Below are positions 52,751 through 60,080 of a stretch of DNA of 64,000 nucleotides, in pieces. The stretch lies in contig JALOBW010000003.1 in assembly GCA_023228085.1 (NCBI GenBank), positions 144,190 to 208,189 on the forward strand, given 5' to 3'. The first letter of the stretch is position 1; the number at the start of each line of letters is the position of its first letter. The translations under genes and the position numbers were made by a program. The notes beneath the pieces were generated by a model, which saw only the letters and a list, made by a program, of their open reading frames with translations, made no database searches and was not told where the DNA came from. This DNA comes from a bacterium. Its GTDB lineage: Bacteria; Patescibacteriota; Minisyncoccia; Minisyncoccales; Minisyncoccaceae.

Positions 52751-52900
52751 ATAGAATTGAAAGCAGAATAACACTTGCCGAGGTGGCGGAAACAAGCAGA
52801 CGCGAGCCTCACGAGCATATGCGCAAGAACGTGAGGGTATCTCGCTATCGCGAGCGCACATAGAATTGAAAGTAGAATAACACCTGCCGAGGTGGCGGAA
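52751..52900 (+). repeat. Direct repeat covering tRNA-Leu upstream region and 5' part
   Basis: ATAGAATTGAAAGYAGAATA plus ACACYTGCCGAGGTGGCGGA occurs at 52751-52791 and 52860-52900. The first copy leads into the tRNA-Leu pseudogene, the second into the intact gene. Confidence 0.85.
52777..52858 (+). pseudogene. tRNA-Leu pseudogene (degenerate upstream copy)
   Basis: The 5' third (GCCGAGGTGGCGGAA) and several inner parts (GAGCATATG, CGTGAGGGT) match the intact tRNA-Leu that follows, but anticodon arm and T-arm are broken. It is preceded by a copy of the intact gene's upstream sequence, so it is a decayed tandem duplicate. Confidence 0.75.
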
Positions 52901-52967
52901 CTGGCAGACGCGTATGCCTTAGGAGCATATGTCGCAAGGCGTGAGGGTTCAAATCCCTCCTTCGGCA
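52886..52967 (+). tRNA. tRNA-Leu (anticodon UAG)
   Basis: Acceptor GCCGAGG / CTTCGGC, anticodon loop CTTAGGA (UAG), long variable arm, T-arm GGGTTCAAATCCC. No CCA is encoded. Leucine CUA/CUN codons. Confidence 0.93.
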
Positions 52968-52975
52968 CATAAGAT

Positions 52976-52997
52976 AAATCCCCTTTTGGGGATTTTG
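52976..52997 (+). terminator. Terminator after tRNA-Leu
   Basis: AAATCCCC / GGGGATTT stem followed by TGTTTTG. Confidence 0.8.
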
Positions 52998-53000
52998 TTT

Positions 53001-53060
53001 TGAAGGCGATGAGGGATTTGAAGGCGGAAGTAAATTACGGGATCCGACCTCATAATTTTA
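53001..53060 (+). repeat. Diverged tRNA-tail element (Leu-UAG locus)
   Basis: GAAGGCGATGAGGGATTTGA, GAAGGCGGAAG and GGGATCCGACCTC recall parts of the tail elements at other tRNA loci, but are short and degenerate. Confidence 0.4.
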
Positions 53061-53147
53061 AAAAATGATTTGTTTTCTCATTGGTTTTTAGCTAGGAGAC
53101 TAATAAAATAATAAGGGAGTAAACTTTACATACGATGTTGTAAAAAC

Positions 53148-53180
53148 AAAAAAACAGGGCTTTTAACCCTGTTTTAATCT
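53148..53180 (-). terminator. Terminator of the TrbC/VirB2-like gene cluster
   Basis: AACAGGG / CCCTGTT stem with long T-run on the minus strand, after the gene at 53190. Confidence 0.85.
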
Positions 53181-53189
53181 TTTTTTGAA

Positions 53190-53675
53190 TTAGACCCCCA
53201 TCACTAACTTAACTAAACTTGGAAGAGCCCTTGAAAAGAATGCTACGGCTATACCAATAGCAGCATACATAAGTAAATTCCTTCCAGTTGTTGCTTTGTC
53301 TGGATTGGCACCTGCCATTACAAAACAATATGCACCATAGATAATCATAAGAGCAGATATTGTCATTAACCCGATAAATATCCAATCGGTAAGATTAAAA
53401 ACTGCACTTAAAAGACAACAAGCCCCACAGTTTCCCTCAGGATCGCTATAAGGACAAGCAACTTTTTCTGTAGGAACTCCACCAATACTACTCCCCCCAT
53501 CAACTGTTGTGTAGCCACATTCAACTTCCATATTTGCTAACCTGGAAGCGTTTGAAGGACTGATAATACATCTATCCAAAGAAGCGGTTCCACTTGCGGC
53601 GCTTGCAATAATTGGAGCACCAACTGCAAAGAAAAAAGCCATTATGGTCAAAACTGATAAAATTTTCTTCTTCAT
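53190..53675 (-). CDS. TrbC/VirB2-like pilin-like membrane protein, Cys-rich variant
   Basis: This 161-residue protein has a signal peptide (ending APIIASAASG), a Cys-rich middle (VECGYTT, VACPYSDPEGNCGACCLL) and two C-terminal membrane helices (FIGLMTISALMIIYGAYCFV, GRNLLMYAAIGIAVAFFSR) separated by AGANPDKATTGRN. The helix-loop-helix part is TrbC/VirB2-like. It is the last of four tandem genes of this type. The extra Cys-rich region is a distinctive feature. No conjugation ATPase is nearby. Confidence 0.7.
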   Translation of the reverse strand: MKKKILSVLTIMAFFFAVGAPIIASAASGTASLDRCIISPSNASRLANMEVECGYTTVDGGSSIGGVPTEKVACPYSDPEGNCGACCLLSAVFNLTDWIFIGLMTISALMIIYGAYCFVMAGANPDKATTGRNLLMYAAIGIAVAFFSRALPSLVKLVMGV

Positions 53676-53705
53676 AAATTTTATTTACTTAATTTTATAA
53701 TTTAA

Positions 53706-54017
53706 TTATTTTCCTAGATCGGACACCTGATTCACAATTGCCGCAGCAGCCAATGAAACTATCAACCCCATAACAGCTGCTTTTATTATTGCTTTTGCAA
53801 CATCAATTTGCCTTGTATCCCCCCCAGCAGTCATCCATGTTATCCCTCCAATGAGAATCGCTAATAAAGCAAGACCTCCAACAAAAGAGAAAATAATATT
53901 GGTTAAATTACTAATCACTGTATAAAGACCGCCACCAGAACTAGCAGCAAAACATTTATCTCCTACGAATAAAGCTACTAAAAATAACGATATTATTTGG
54001 AAACTTTTCTTCTTCAT
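53706..54017 (-). CDS. TrbC/VirB2-like pilin-like protein
   Basis: This 103-residue protein has a signal-like N-terminus (IISLFLVALFVGDKCFAASS), two membrane helices (NIIFSFVGGLALLAILIGG, AIIKAAVMGLIVSLAAAAIV) and the loop WMTAGGDTRQIDVAK between them, which is typical of TrbC/VirB2-type conjugation pilins. It is cotranscribed with similar genes on both sides (3 nt and 30 nt apart). Confidence 0.72.
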   Translation of the reverse strand: MKKKSFQIISLFLVALFVGDKCFAASSGGGLYTVISNLTNIIFSFVGGLALLAILIGGITWMTAGGDTRQIDVAKAIIKAAVMGLIVSLAAAAIVNQVSDLGK

Positions 54018-54020
54018 AGA

Positions 54021-54377
54021 TTAACCACCAATATTAGAAACAAAACTTAATAACATGCCAGCCATTAAAGTGACTATTAATCCTACTAAGGCATACTTTA
54101 CAAAATTTAGACCAGTACCAGCTTTTCTCTCGTCTCCACCCGCAGTCATATAATAAAGCCCGCCTACGATAATCATTAAGATACAAAGTGGAGCTACCAA
54201 ATTAAACAAAGTATTTACAACATTCATAATTAAATCTTGTATTGCTAATTCATTACCCCACATATTAACTGTCGGAACAGTGACCTCTGCGAATATAATA
54301 CTTGGAAAAACTACTAATCCTGCAACTGCTAAGGAAAGACCTGTTGCAGTTAAATACTTAGAAAAATTTTTACTCAT
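54021..54377 (-). CDS. TrbC/VirB2-like pilin-like protein
   Basis: This 118-residue protein has a signal peptide (GLSLAVAGLVVFPSIIFA) and two membrane helices with the loop YMTAGGDERKAGTGLN (NLVAPLCILMIIVGGLYYM, FVKYALVGLIVTLMAGMLL). The pattern is shared with the two genes that follow it (53706, 53190), showing a tandem paralogous set. Confidence 0.72.
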   Translation of the reverse strand: MSKNFSKYLTATGLSLAVAGLVVFPSIIFAEVTVPTVNMWGNELAIQDLIMNVVNTLFNLVAPLCILMIIVGGLYYMTAGGDERKAGTGLNFVKYALVGLIVTLMAGMLLSFVSNIGG

Positions 54378-54398
54378 ATTTTTAAATAATATTATTTA

Positions 54399-54755
54399 TC
54401 ATTTACATGCCGCACCACTTCCCCCTATTGCTTCGGCTACTAATGAGTATATCTCTTTTGAGGATAAAACTACTATTAGTCCAATTACAGCAAAAGTTAG
54501 TGATGACTTTGCTTCATTAATTTTACTGGCATTTCCCATTGATGTTATCCATTTTACCCCCGCTAAAACTATAAATAATGTTGCAACGGGAGCGCCTATA
54601 GATATTAATGCATCAAAAATTATGCATATTAAACTTGGCACATCAGACGAATTCAATGGGTTGTTAATAAGAGCTTCTGCCATAGCCTTATTAGTAAAAC
54701 CAATTACTAGAATAAGAGCCGTTAGAATTGAAGCAATTATTTTATTTTTTTTCAT
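54399..54755 (-). CDS. TrbC/VirB2-like pilin-like protein
   Basis: This 118-residue protein has a hydrophobic signal (IIASILTALILVIGFTNKA), two helices (SIGAPVATLFIVLAGVKWI, SSLTFAVIGLIVVLSSKEIY) and the loop ITSMGNASKINEAK in between. It is the first and most divergent of the four tandem genes. Its C-terminal Cys pairs are CIIFDALI and AACK. Confidence 0.68.
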   Translation of the reverse strand: MKKNKIIASILTALILVIGFTNKAMAEALINNPLNSSDVPSLICIIFDALISIGAPVATLFIVLAGVKWITSMGNASKINEAKSSLTFAVIGLIVVLSSKEIYSLVAEAIGGSGAACK

Positions 54756-54764
54756 AATGAATTC

Positions 54765-55286
54765 TTATTTCTTAAAAATTAAACCTCTATGATAATGCCC
54801 TGCGTCAAATTCTTTCTCAAGTTTATATTTATTGTTTAGAATAATACTTTTTATCTCTTCGAATTTTACTAAATCCTTTTCTATGCCCATTGGATTATTC
54901 TCTTTCCAATCAATAATAAGTATAAATCCTCCTTTTTTCAAAATACGATCTGCCTCATTCAAAATAAGTCCAATATTATCAGTTTGAAATAATGTATTAA
55001 CAATAAGGACTATATCCACCTCATCATTGTTAATAATTTTAACACCTTTCTCTATATCTGACAATATTGTTTTGATATTATGCACTCCTTGCCTAGATGC
55101 ATTTGATTTTAAGAATAACAATGAATCTTCTACAATATCAATAGCATAAACAATTCCAGATGGTAATAGCTTTGCAAGAGGAATAGTCCAACCACCCGTT
55201 CCGCATCCAAAATCACAAGTTGTTGAGTTAGGGTTTATTACTAGTGTTTTTAAAATTTCTTGAGGGTATAGAAATTCGTTTTCCAT
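54765..55286 (-). CDS. Class I SAM-dependent methyltransferase
   Basis: The ATG at 55286 (MENEFLYPQEILKTL) is preferred. The 173-residue protein shows motif I CDFGCGTGGWTIPLAKLL, motif II AIDIVEDSLLFLKSNA, post-motif DVDIVLIVNTLFQTDN and ILKKGGFILIIDWKENNP. The substrate is unknown; UbiE/ArsM-like small-molecule or protein methylase types are possible. It lies 27 nt after gyrA's terminator and directly upstream of the pilin-like gene cluster (9 nt). Confidence 0.85.
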   Translation of the reverse strand: MENEFLYPQEILKTLVINPNSTTCDFGCGTGGWTIPLAKLLPSGIVYAIDIVEDSLLFLKSNASRQGVHNIKTILSDIEKGVKIINNDEVDIVLIVNTLFQTDNIGLILNEADRILKKGGFILIIDWKENNPMGIEKDLVKFEEIKSIILNNKYKLEKEFDAGHYHRGLIFKK

Positions 55287-55312
55287 AATATAGAATATGT
55301 TTTTAAAAATAA

Positions 55313-55332
55313 GGGCTCGCAAAAGCGAGCCA
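55313..55332 (-). terminator. Terminator of gyrA
   Basis: GGCTCGC / GCGAGCC stem with AAAA loop, followed on the minus strand by CTTATTTTT. Confidence 0.75.
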
Positions 55333-55339
55333 TTTCTTA

Positions 55340-57847
55340 TTATTCTTCGTCCTCATCATCTACAATATCTTCTTGATGAGCAAGGCAAGCGGCTGAAGCA
55401 ACCTTATCGCCTTCTTTTATTCTCATAATCCTAACTCCTTGAGTATCTCTTCCCAGTTTCGGAATACTTGAGATTTTAGTTCTAATTGTTTGTCCTTTTT
55501 GTGAAATAACTATCAAATCCTCTTGATCCTGAATTATTTCAATTTTTACGATAGAGCCAGTCTTCGTTGTCACTTTGGCAGTTTTAACACCAGACCCTCC
55601 TCTTCCCTGTCTTTTATATTCAGAAACAGCGGTTAGTTTTCCGAATCCATTTTCCATTAAAACTAATAAGTATGATTTTTCTTTAGATTTTTCTTTTCGG
55701 ACAACCTGCATACCAATAACACAATCCCCCTTCTTTAAGGAAATACCTTTAATACCAGCAGCAGTCCTTCCCATTGCTCTAACCTCTTTTTCGGCAAACT
55801 TAATTGATTGACCATCTCTTGTGACTAGAATAATATCATCACCATCGCCTATTTTTTGAACGCCGCATAGTGAATCGTCTTTCTTTAACCCAATTGCGAT
55901 TAATCCATTTCTTCTTACATTTTCAAAATCTTTAAGAGGGGTCTTTTTCACGATTCCATTTTTAGTAGCCATAAAAAGATACTTTACATCCCCTCCTTTT
56001 CTATCTTCTTTACTTAATGGTAAAACAGATAATATTTTATCGCTTGAAGAAACTTCAAGGAAGTTCATAATACCTCTACCTTTATTTGATCTTTGTCCTT
56101 CAGGAATTTCGTATACTTTAGTTTGGAATGCCTTTCCAGAATCAGTAAAGAAAAATATTGAATCGTGAGTCTGGGCAGTAATAAAGTGATGGACCTCATC
56201 GTCTTCGCCTGTTTTCATTGCGAGAGATCCTTGTCCACCTCTATTTTGTTTTTTGTACTCGGATGGATTCATTCTTTTTATAAATCCTCCAGCAGTCAAG
56301 GTGACAATTGTGTCTTCAAGAGGAACCAAATCTTCTTCGGATATATTTTCAGGGCTATGTTTTACAATTGCAGTTTTTCTATCATCACCATAAGTATCAA
56401 TTTCAAACTGGATTTCCTTTTTCATTACTTTTTTCTGTTCGGCTTTACTTTCAAGAATTTTTGTCAATTCTTTAATCAGTTTCATTTTTTCTGCTAATTC
56501 GTCCTCAACTTTTTGCTTTTCAAGTTTTGCTAATTGATGCAATCTGATTTCCAAAATTGCCTCTGCCTGAATTAGTGTTAATTTAAATTTCTTTGACAAA
56601 TTGTTTTTTGCATCTTCTTTATCTTTTGATTTTTTGATTGTTTCAATAACAGCATCTATGTTATCAAGAGCAATCATTAAACCTTCAAGAATATGTGCTC
56701 TTTCCCTTGCCTTATCTAAATCATATTTTGTTCTCCTGACAACAACATCTTGTTTATGAATAAGATAGTACTCTAATACCTCCTTAAGATTCAAAACTCT
56801 CGGCTCAATACCATCAACTAAAGCAAGCATATTAAGATGATACATTCTTTGTAGATCTGTGTATTTATATAATGAATTAAGGATTTTCTTAGGAATTCCA
56901 CCTTTTTGTAAATCAATCGCAATTCTCATTCCGTCTTTATCCGACTCATCTCTAATATCTTTGATTCCATCAATTCTTTTATTCTGAACGAGATTTGCTA
57001 ATTGTGTAATTAAACTAGACTTATCAACTTGAAACGGAATCTCATTAATAATAATTTGAGATCCTTTCCCCTCTTTCTCAATTATGTCTACTTTTCCTCG
57101 CATTAAAAACGCTCCTTTTCCTTGAGAATAGGCAGCTAAAATTGCTTTCTGATCAAAAATAATTCCTCGCGTTGGGAAATCAGGTCCTTTGACGAATTGG
57201 AATAGGTCTTCTATTTCGGCTTTTGGGTTATCAGTTAAATGTATAAGCGCATTTCCAACCTCCCTTAGATTGTGAGGGGGAATGTTAGTTGCCATACCAA
57301 CAGCGATACCAGTTGACCCATTTAAGAGTAAACCCGGTAATGGTGCTGGAAGAACTGTTGGCTCTCTTCTTGTTCCATCATAGTTGTCAATAAAGTCAAC
57401 TGTTCCTTTTTCAATATCTTGAAGCAATTCTTCTCCAATTTTTGACATCTTTGCCTCAGTATACCTTTGAGCTGCTGGCGGATCTCCATCAACTGAACCA
57501 AAATTACCTTGTCCCTTTACTAAAGGATATCTAAGAGAAAAGTCTTGTGCCATTCTAACCATAGCAAGATACACGGCAGCATCTCCATGTGGGTGATATT
57601 TTCCCAAGACTTCTCCTGTCACTGCGGCAGATTTTCTGAATTTTGCATCGGACCTTACTCCCATATCATACATTGCATAAAGGATTCTTCGTTGCACTGG
57701 TTTTAATCCATCTCTAACGTCGGGCAGGGCTCTTGAAACGATAACAGACATTGCATAATCAATGTAACTTTCCCTCATTTCTGTAGATATCTCTCTATCT
57801 ACAACATTTCCTATTGTTGAAATTATTTCTTCTTGTTTTTTAGCCAT
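55340..57847 (-). CDS. gyrA: DNA gyrase subunit A
   Basis: This 835-residue subunit cuts and rejoins DNA. N-terminal breakage-reunion domain: SRALPDVRDGLKPVQRRIL, VLGKYHPHGDAAVYLAMVRM and catalytic Tyr129 in AAQRYTEAKM. The C-terminal beta-pinwheel is represented by repeats such as RQGRGGSGVKTAKV and the GyrA-box-like QNRGGQGSLAMK. Positions equivalent to E. coli Ser83 and Asp87 are Ala90 and Leu94. gyrB is not in the window. It ends with a strong terminator. Confidence 0.95.
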   Translation of the reverse strand: MAKKQEEIISTIGNVVDREISTEMRESYIDYAMSVIVSRALPDVRDGLKPVQRRILYAMYDMGVRSDAKFRKSAAVTGEVLGKYHPHGDAAVYLAMVRMAQDFSLRYPLVKGQGNFGSVDGDPPAAQRYTEAKMSKIGEELLQDIEKGTVDFIDNYDGTRREPTVLPAPLPGLLLNGSTGIAVGMATNIPPHNLREVGNALIHLTDNPKAEIEDLFQFVKGPDFPTRGIIFDQKAILAAYSQGKGAFLMRGKVDIIEKEGKGSQIIINEIPFQVDKSSLITQLANLVQNKRIDGIKDIRDESDKDGMRIAIDLQKGGIPKKILNSLYKYTDLQRMYHLNMLALVDGIEPRVLNLKEVLEYYLIHKQDVVVRRTKYDLDKARERAHILEGLMIALDNIDAVIETIKKSKDKEDAKNNLSKKFKLTLIQAEAILEIRLHQLAKLEKQKVEDELAEKMKLIKELTKILESKAEQKKVMKKEIQFEIDTYGDDRKTAIVKHSPENISEEDLVPLEDTIVTLTAGGFIKRMNPSEYKKQNRGGQGSLAMKTGEDDEVHHFITAQTHDSIFFFTDSGKAFQTKVYEIPEGQRSNKGRGIMNFLEVSSSDKILSVLPLSKEDRKGGDVKYLFMATKNGIVKKTPLKDFENVRRNGLIAIGLKKDDSLCGVQKIGDGDDIILVTRDGQSIKFAEKEVRAMGRTAAGIKGISLKKGDCVIGMQVVRKEKSKEKSYLLVLMENGFGKLTAVSEYKRQGRGGSGVKTAKVTTKTGSIVKIEIIQDQEDLIVISQKGQTIRTKISSIPKLGRDTQGVRIMRIKEGDKVASAACLAHQEDIVDDEDEE

Positions 57848-57867
57848 TTTTCGTTATCAACAGTTTT

Positions 57868-58500
57868 TTATTTTTCTTCTAAAACAACTATATCAACTTT
57901 ATCGTCATCCCCTTTCGGGCTTAAGTGCTTTTTTTGAATGCTAAGTTTTTCTTGAGGCTCAATATTGTTTTCACCCATTGCCTTTAAAAAAGCTCCCAAA
58001 TTTTCCTTATTAAAACACATAGGAATAACCATTTTAGGTTCAATTAATGAAACTATCTTTATTGCTTCTTTTGCTCCAATAGTTTTATCGCCGTTGATTG
58101 GAAGAAGCAAAATATCAACATTACCAATGGCTTCTATTTGTTCCTCATTGAGATCTTCTGTTCCTAGTAGCCCAAGATGACAGATTCTTATGTTTTCTGC
58201 CTCAATTAAATAAATAATATTTTTCTTTTTTTTGTCCAGCTGAACAGATGGGATTCCTTGAACAAAAACTCCCTTTATTTCGTATTCCCCACAAGATGAT
58301 ATATAAAATTTATCTCCATTTTTAGATCTTCCTGTTTCATTTTTAGCAGTTATGCTATTAGTTTTTAATAAAATATCGCCTTCAATTTTCGCAAATTTTT
58401 TTTCGTTTTCGAACGCATCAATAGAAAGAAAAATATTTTCTTTATCTGATGATGAACTTGTTATTTGAAAAATCGTATCTCCGTACCAGGTTATTTTCAT
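57868..58500 (-). CDS. Metallo-beta-lactamase-fold protein, metal site degenerate
   Basis: This 210-residue protein has the fold layout of MBL-superfamily hydrolases (KITWYGDTIFQI at the N-terminus, ISSCGEYEIKGVFVQGIP, IRICHLGLLGTEDLNEE, VDILLLPINGDKTIGAKEAI). The usual HxHxDH is missing: at the equivalent place only LLKTNSITAKNETG is seen, and PMH is PMC. So it probably does not bind metals in the usual way. Its start is 26 nt downstream of tRNA-Gly; gyrA follows after 20 nt. Confidence 0.75.
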   Translation of the reverse strand: MKITWYGDTIFQITSSSSDKENIFLSIDAFENEKKFAKIEGDILLKTNSITAKNETGRSKNGDKFYISSCGEYEIKGVFVQGIPSVQLDKKKKNIIYLIEAENIRICHLGLLGTEDLNEEQIEAIGNVDILLLPINGDKTIGAKEAIKIVSLIEPKMVIPMCFNKENLGAFLKAMGENNIEPQEKLSIQKKHLSPKGDDDKVDIVVLEEK

Positions 58501-58524
58501 AGGTTAATATTTTATTTTAAATGG

Positions 58525-58596
58525 AGCGGGCAAGCAGAATCGAACTGCCGTCTCAACCTTGGCAAGGTTGCATAATAGCCACTATACGATGCCCGC
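58525..58596 (-). tRNA. tRNA-Gly (anticodon GCC)
   Basis: On the minus strand: acceptor GCGGGCA / TGCCCGC, anticodon loop TTGCCAA (GCC), T-arm CAGTTCGATTCTG. CCA is encoded (58522-58524). Confidence 0.95.
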
Positions 58597-58606
58597 AAAA
58601 TTATGG

Positions 58607-58679
58607 TGCCGAGGTCCGGAATCGAACCGGAATCTAATGTTTTTCAGACATTCGCCGTGACCGACTTGGCTACCTCGGC
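58607..58679 (-). tRNA. tRNA-Phe (anticodon GAA)
   Basis: On the minus strand: acceptor GCCGAGG / CCTCGGC, anticodon loop CTGAAAA (GAA), T-arm CCGGTTCGATTCCGG. CCA is encoded (58604-58606). Cotranscribed with tRNA-Gly, 10 nt apart. Confidence 0.92.
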
Positions 58680-58851
58680 ATAATCCTTCACGCCCGAATC
58701 CGTTAATCTGCACTCGGACTAGTTCATTTTACAATACACATTGTCAAGATTCAAATCTAATAGAACTAGTAATTCGCAGCTAGTAATTAGTAATTCGTAC
58801 TATGTAGTTTTCTTTCAGAAAACTTGCAAAATCATATCTTTCTATTCAATT

Positions 58852-58945
58852 TGTGTGGGCGATACAGGGCTCCCATCGCATAAAAATCTGCTGATTTTTT
58901 GCTCCGGCCTGCCTCGCTGCCAGACGCAGCTACGGCTTCTCGCCC
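58852..58945 (-). repeat. tRNA-tail palindromic element (Val-UAC locus)
   Basis: On the minus strand: begins GGGCGAGAAGCC, includes AAATCAGCAGATTT and TATGCGATG, and ends GGGAGCCCTGTATCGCCCACA, with the last part copying the 3' end of the neighbouring tRNA-Val (GAGCCCTGTATCGCCCACA). Confidence 0.8.
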
Positions 58946-58976
58946 TTCTCAGGACGCTCTATTTTTTCACTTCGTG

Positions 58977-59049
58977 TGGGCGATACAGGGCTCGAACCCA
59001 TGACCTCATCGGTGTAAACGATGCGCTCTACCAACTGAGCTAATCGCCC
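58977..59049 (-). tRNA. tRNA-Val (anticodon UAC)
   Basis: On the minus strand: acceptor GGGCGAT / ATCGCCC, anticodon loop TTTACAC (UAC), T-arm GGGTTCGAGCCC. No CCA is encoded. Confidence 0.95.
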
Positions 59050-59094
59050 AAAATTTTATGCTTCCTTTTCTCGTATCAATAAAAGATTTAACTG

Positions 59095-59321
59095 GGACTT
59101 GCCCTTCCTCGTTTTTCTTGAAAGCTCTTCAGGCTGGGCTCCGCGCCAGTCGCGCCTCGCCCGTTCAAGTCCTTCCTCTCAAAACTATCGTTGTGTGGGC
59201 GGGGGGGGACTTGACCTTCCTCGCTTTCTGGTGAAAGCTCTTCAGGCTGGGCTCCGCGCCAGTCGCGCCTCGCCCGTTCAAGTCCTTCCTCTCAAAACTA
59301 TCGTTGTGTGGGCGGGGGGGG
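59095..59321 (-). repeat. Two tandem tRNA-tail elements (Leu-GAG locus)
   Basis: Two units of about 112 bp follow the tRNA-Leu 3' end. Each has GGACTTGAACGGGCGAGG at one end and TCAAGTCC at the other, with GACTGGCGCGGAGCCCAGCC inside; the tail CCCGCCCACACAACGATAG is copied from the tRNA 3' end and its flank. This is the only locus with near-identical tandem copies. Confidence 0.8.
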
Positions 59322-59392
59322 ACTTGAACCCCCACGGGAGTAATCCCCTATGCACCTCAAGCATAGATGTCTGCCGATTCCATCACTCGCCC
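59309..59392 (-). tRNA. tRNA-Leu (anticodon GAG)
   Basis: On the minus strand: acceptor GGGCGAG / CCCGCCC with one A-C mismatch at pair 6-67, anticodon loop TTGAGGT (GAG), long variable arm, T-arm GGGGTTCAAGTCCCC. No CCA is encoded. The run of C at the 3' side could be a tail of the neighbouring repeats. Confidence 0.88.
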
Positions 59393-59399
59393 ATTTATA

Positions 59400-59423
59400 A
59401 GTGTCTCGTTTCTACGAGACACT
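59400..59423 (-). terminator. Terminator of rplS
   Basis: AGTGTCTCG / CGAGACACT stem, 9 nt after the rplS stop on the minus strand. Confidence 0.7.
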
Positions 59424-59431
59424 AAATAAAA

Positions 59432-59968
59432 TTATTCAACTTCTTCTTTTTCTTCAATAGCAACAGCTTTAAGACGAGCTTTTCTTCCTTTAGCGTCTCT
59501 TAAATAATAAAGCTTTGATCTCCTTGTTTTTGTTCTCTTTACTACTTCAATCTTACTGACTGCAGGAGTGTGTATTGGGAATATTTTTTCTACCCCGATT
59601 CCTCCTATAACTTTTCTCACAGTAATTGTACCGTTTATTCCTTTTCCGTGCTTTACGGCTAATACTTGACCCTCAAAAATTTGAGTCCTTTCCTTGTTGT
59701 TTTTTTCTTTTAGAATTTGGTAAACTTTAACTGTGTCTCCTGATCTAATATTTGGTAAATCAGTTTTAAGGTTAGATTCTATAATGCCGACGTGTTTTAC
59801 TTCTGGTTCTGTTGATACGTTTTCGGTAGTAATATTTTCAGGCGAAGTTTCGGTTTCAACCTCAGCAACAGTACTTTCGGTACTTTCTACGTTTTCAACA
59901 GTTTCATTAACAACTTCTTCATTAGTCGTTTCTTGAACCTCGGCTTCTTTTTTGATTTCTTCTGTCAT
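59432..59968 (-). CDS. rplS: 50S ribosomal protein L19 with acidic N-terminal extension
   Basis: The L19 core begins near residue 62 (NLKTDLPNIRSGDTVKVYQI) and contains IFEGQVLAVKHGKG, TVRKVIGGIGVEKIFPIHTP and RRSKLYYLRDAKGRKARL. The first 60 residues are low-complexity Glu/Thr/Val repeats (EEVVNETVENVESTESTVAE). Bacterial L19 is about 115 residues; 178 here reflects the extension. It is a component of the 50S subunit at the 30S interface. No other ribosomal genes are adjacent except rpsA at 62364. Confidence 0.93.
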   Translation of the reverse strand: MTEEIKKEAEVQETTNEEVVNETVENVESTESTVAEVETETSPENITTENVSTEPEVKHVGIIESNLKTDLPNIRSGDTVKVYQILKEKNNKERTQIFEGQVLAVKHGKGINGTITVRKVIGGIGVEKIFPIHTPAVSKIEVVKRTKTRRSKLYYLRDAKGRKARLKAVAIEEKEEVE

Positions 59969-60006
59969 TTTTTTATTAATTGGTTCACTTAATTATTCTT
60001 CCTTGG

Positions 60007-60080
60007 TGGGCGTATCCTGACTCGAACAGGAGACCTTTACGATGTCAACGTAACGCTCTAACCAACTGAGCTATACGCCC
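60007..60080 (-). tRNA. tRNA-Val (anticodon GAC)
   Basis: On the minus strand: acceptor GGGCGTA / TACGCCC, anticodon loop TTGACAT (GAC), T-arm CTGTTCGAGTCAG. CCA is encoded (60004-60006). A degenerate tRNA 5'-half copy lies directly upstream. Confidence 0.95.

Noticed and set aside
52702..52968. 88-residue minus-strand frame over tRNA-Leu
   Set aside because: It is antisense to the tRNA and its pseudogene copy.
58741..59425. Two plus-strand open frames of 100 and 108 residues across tRNA-Val and tRNA-Leu
   Set aside because: They cross two tRNA genes and tandem repeats; the repeated protein segment simply mirrors the repeated DNA.
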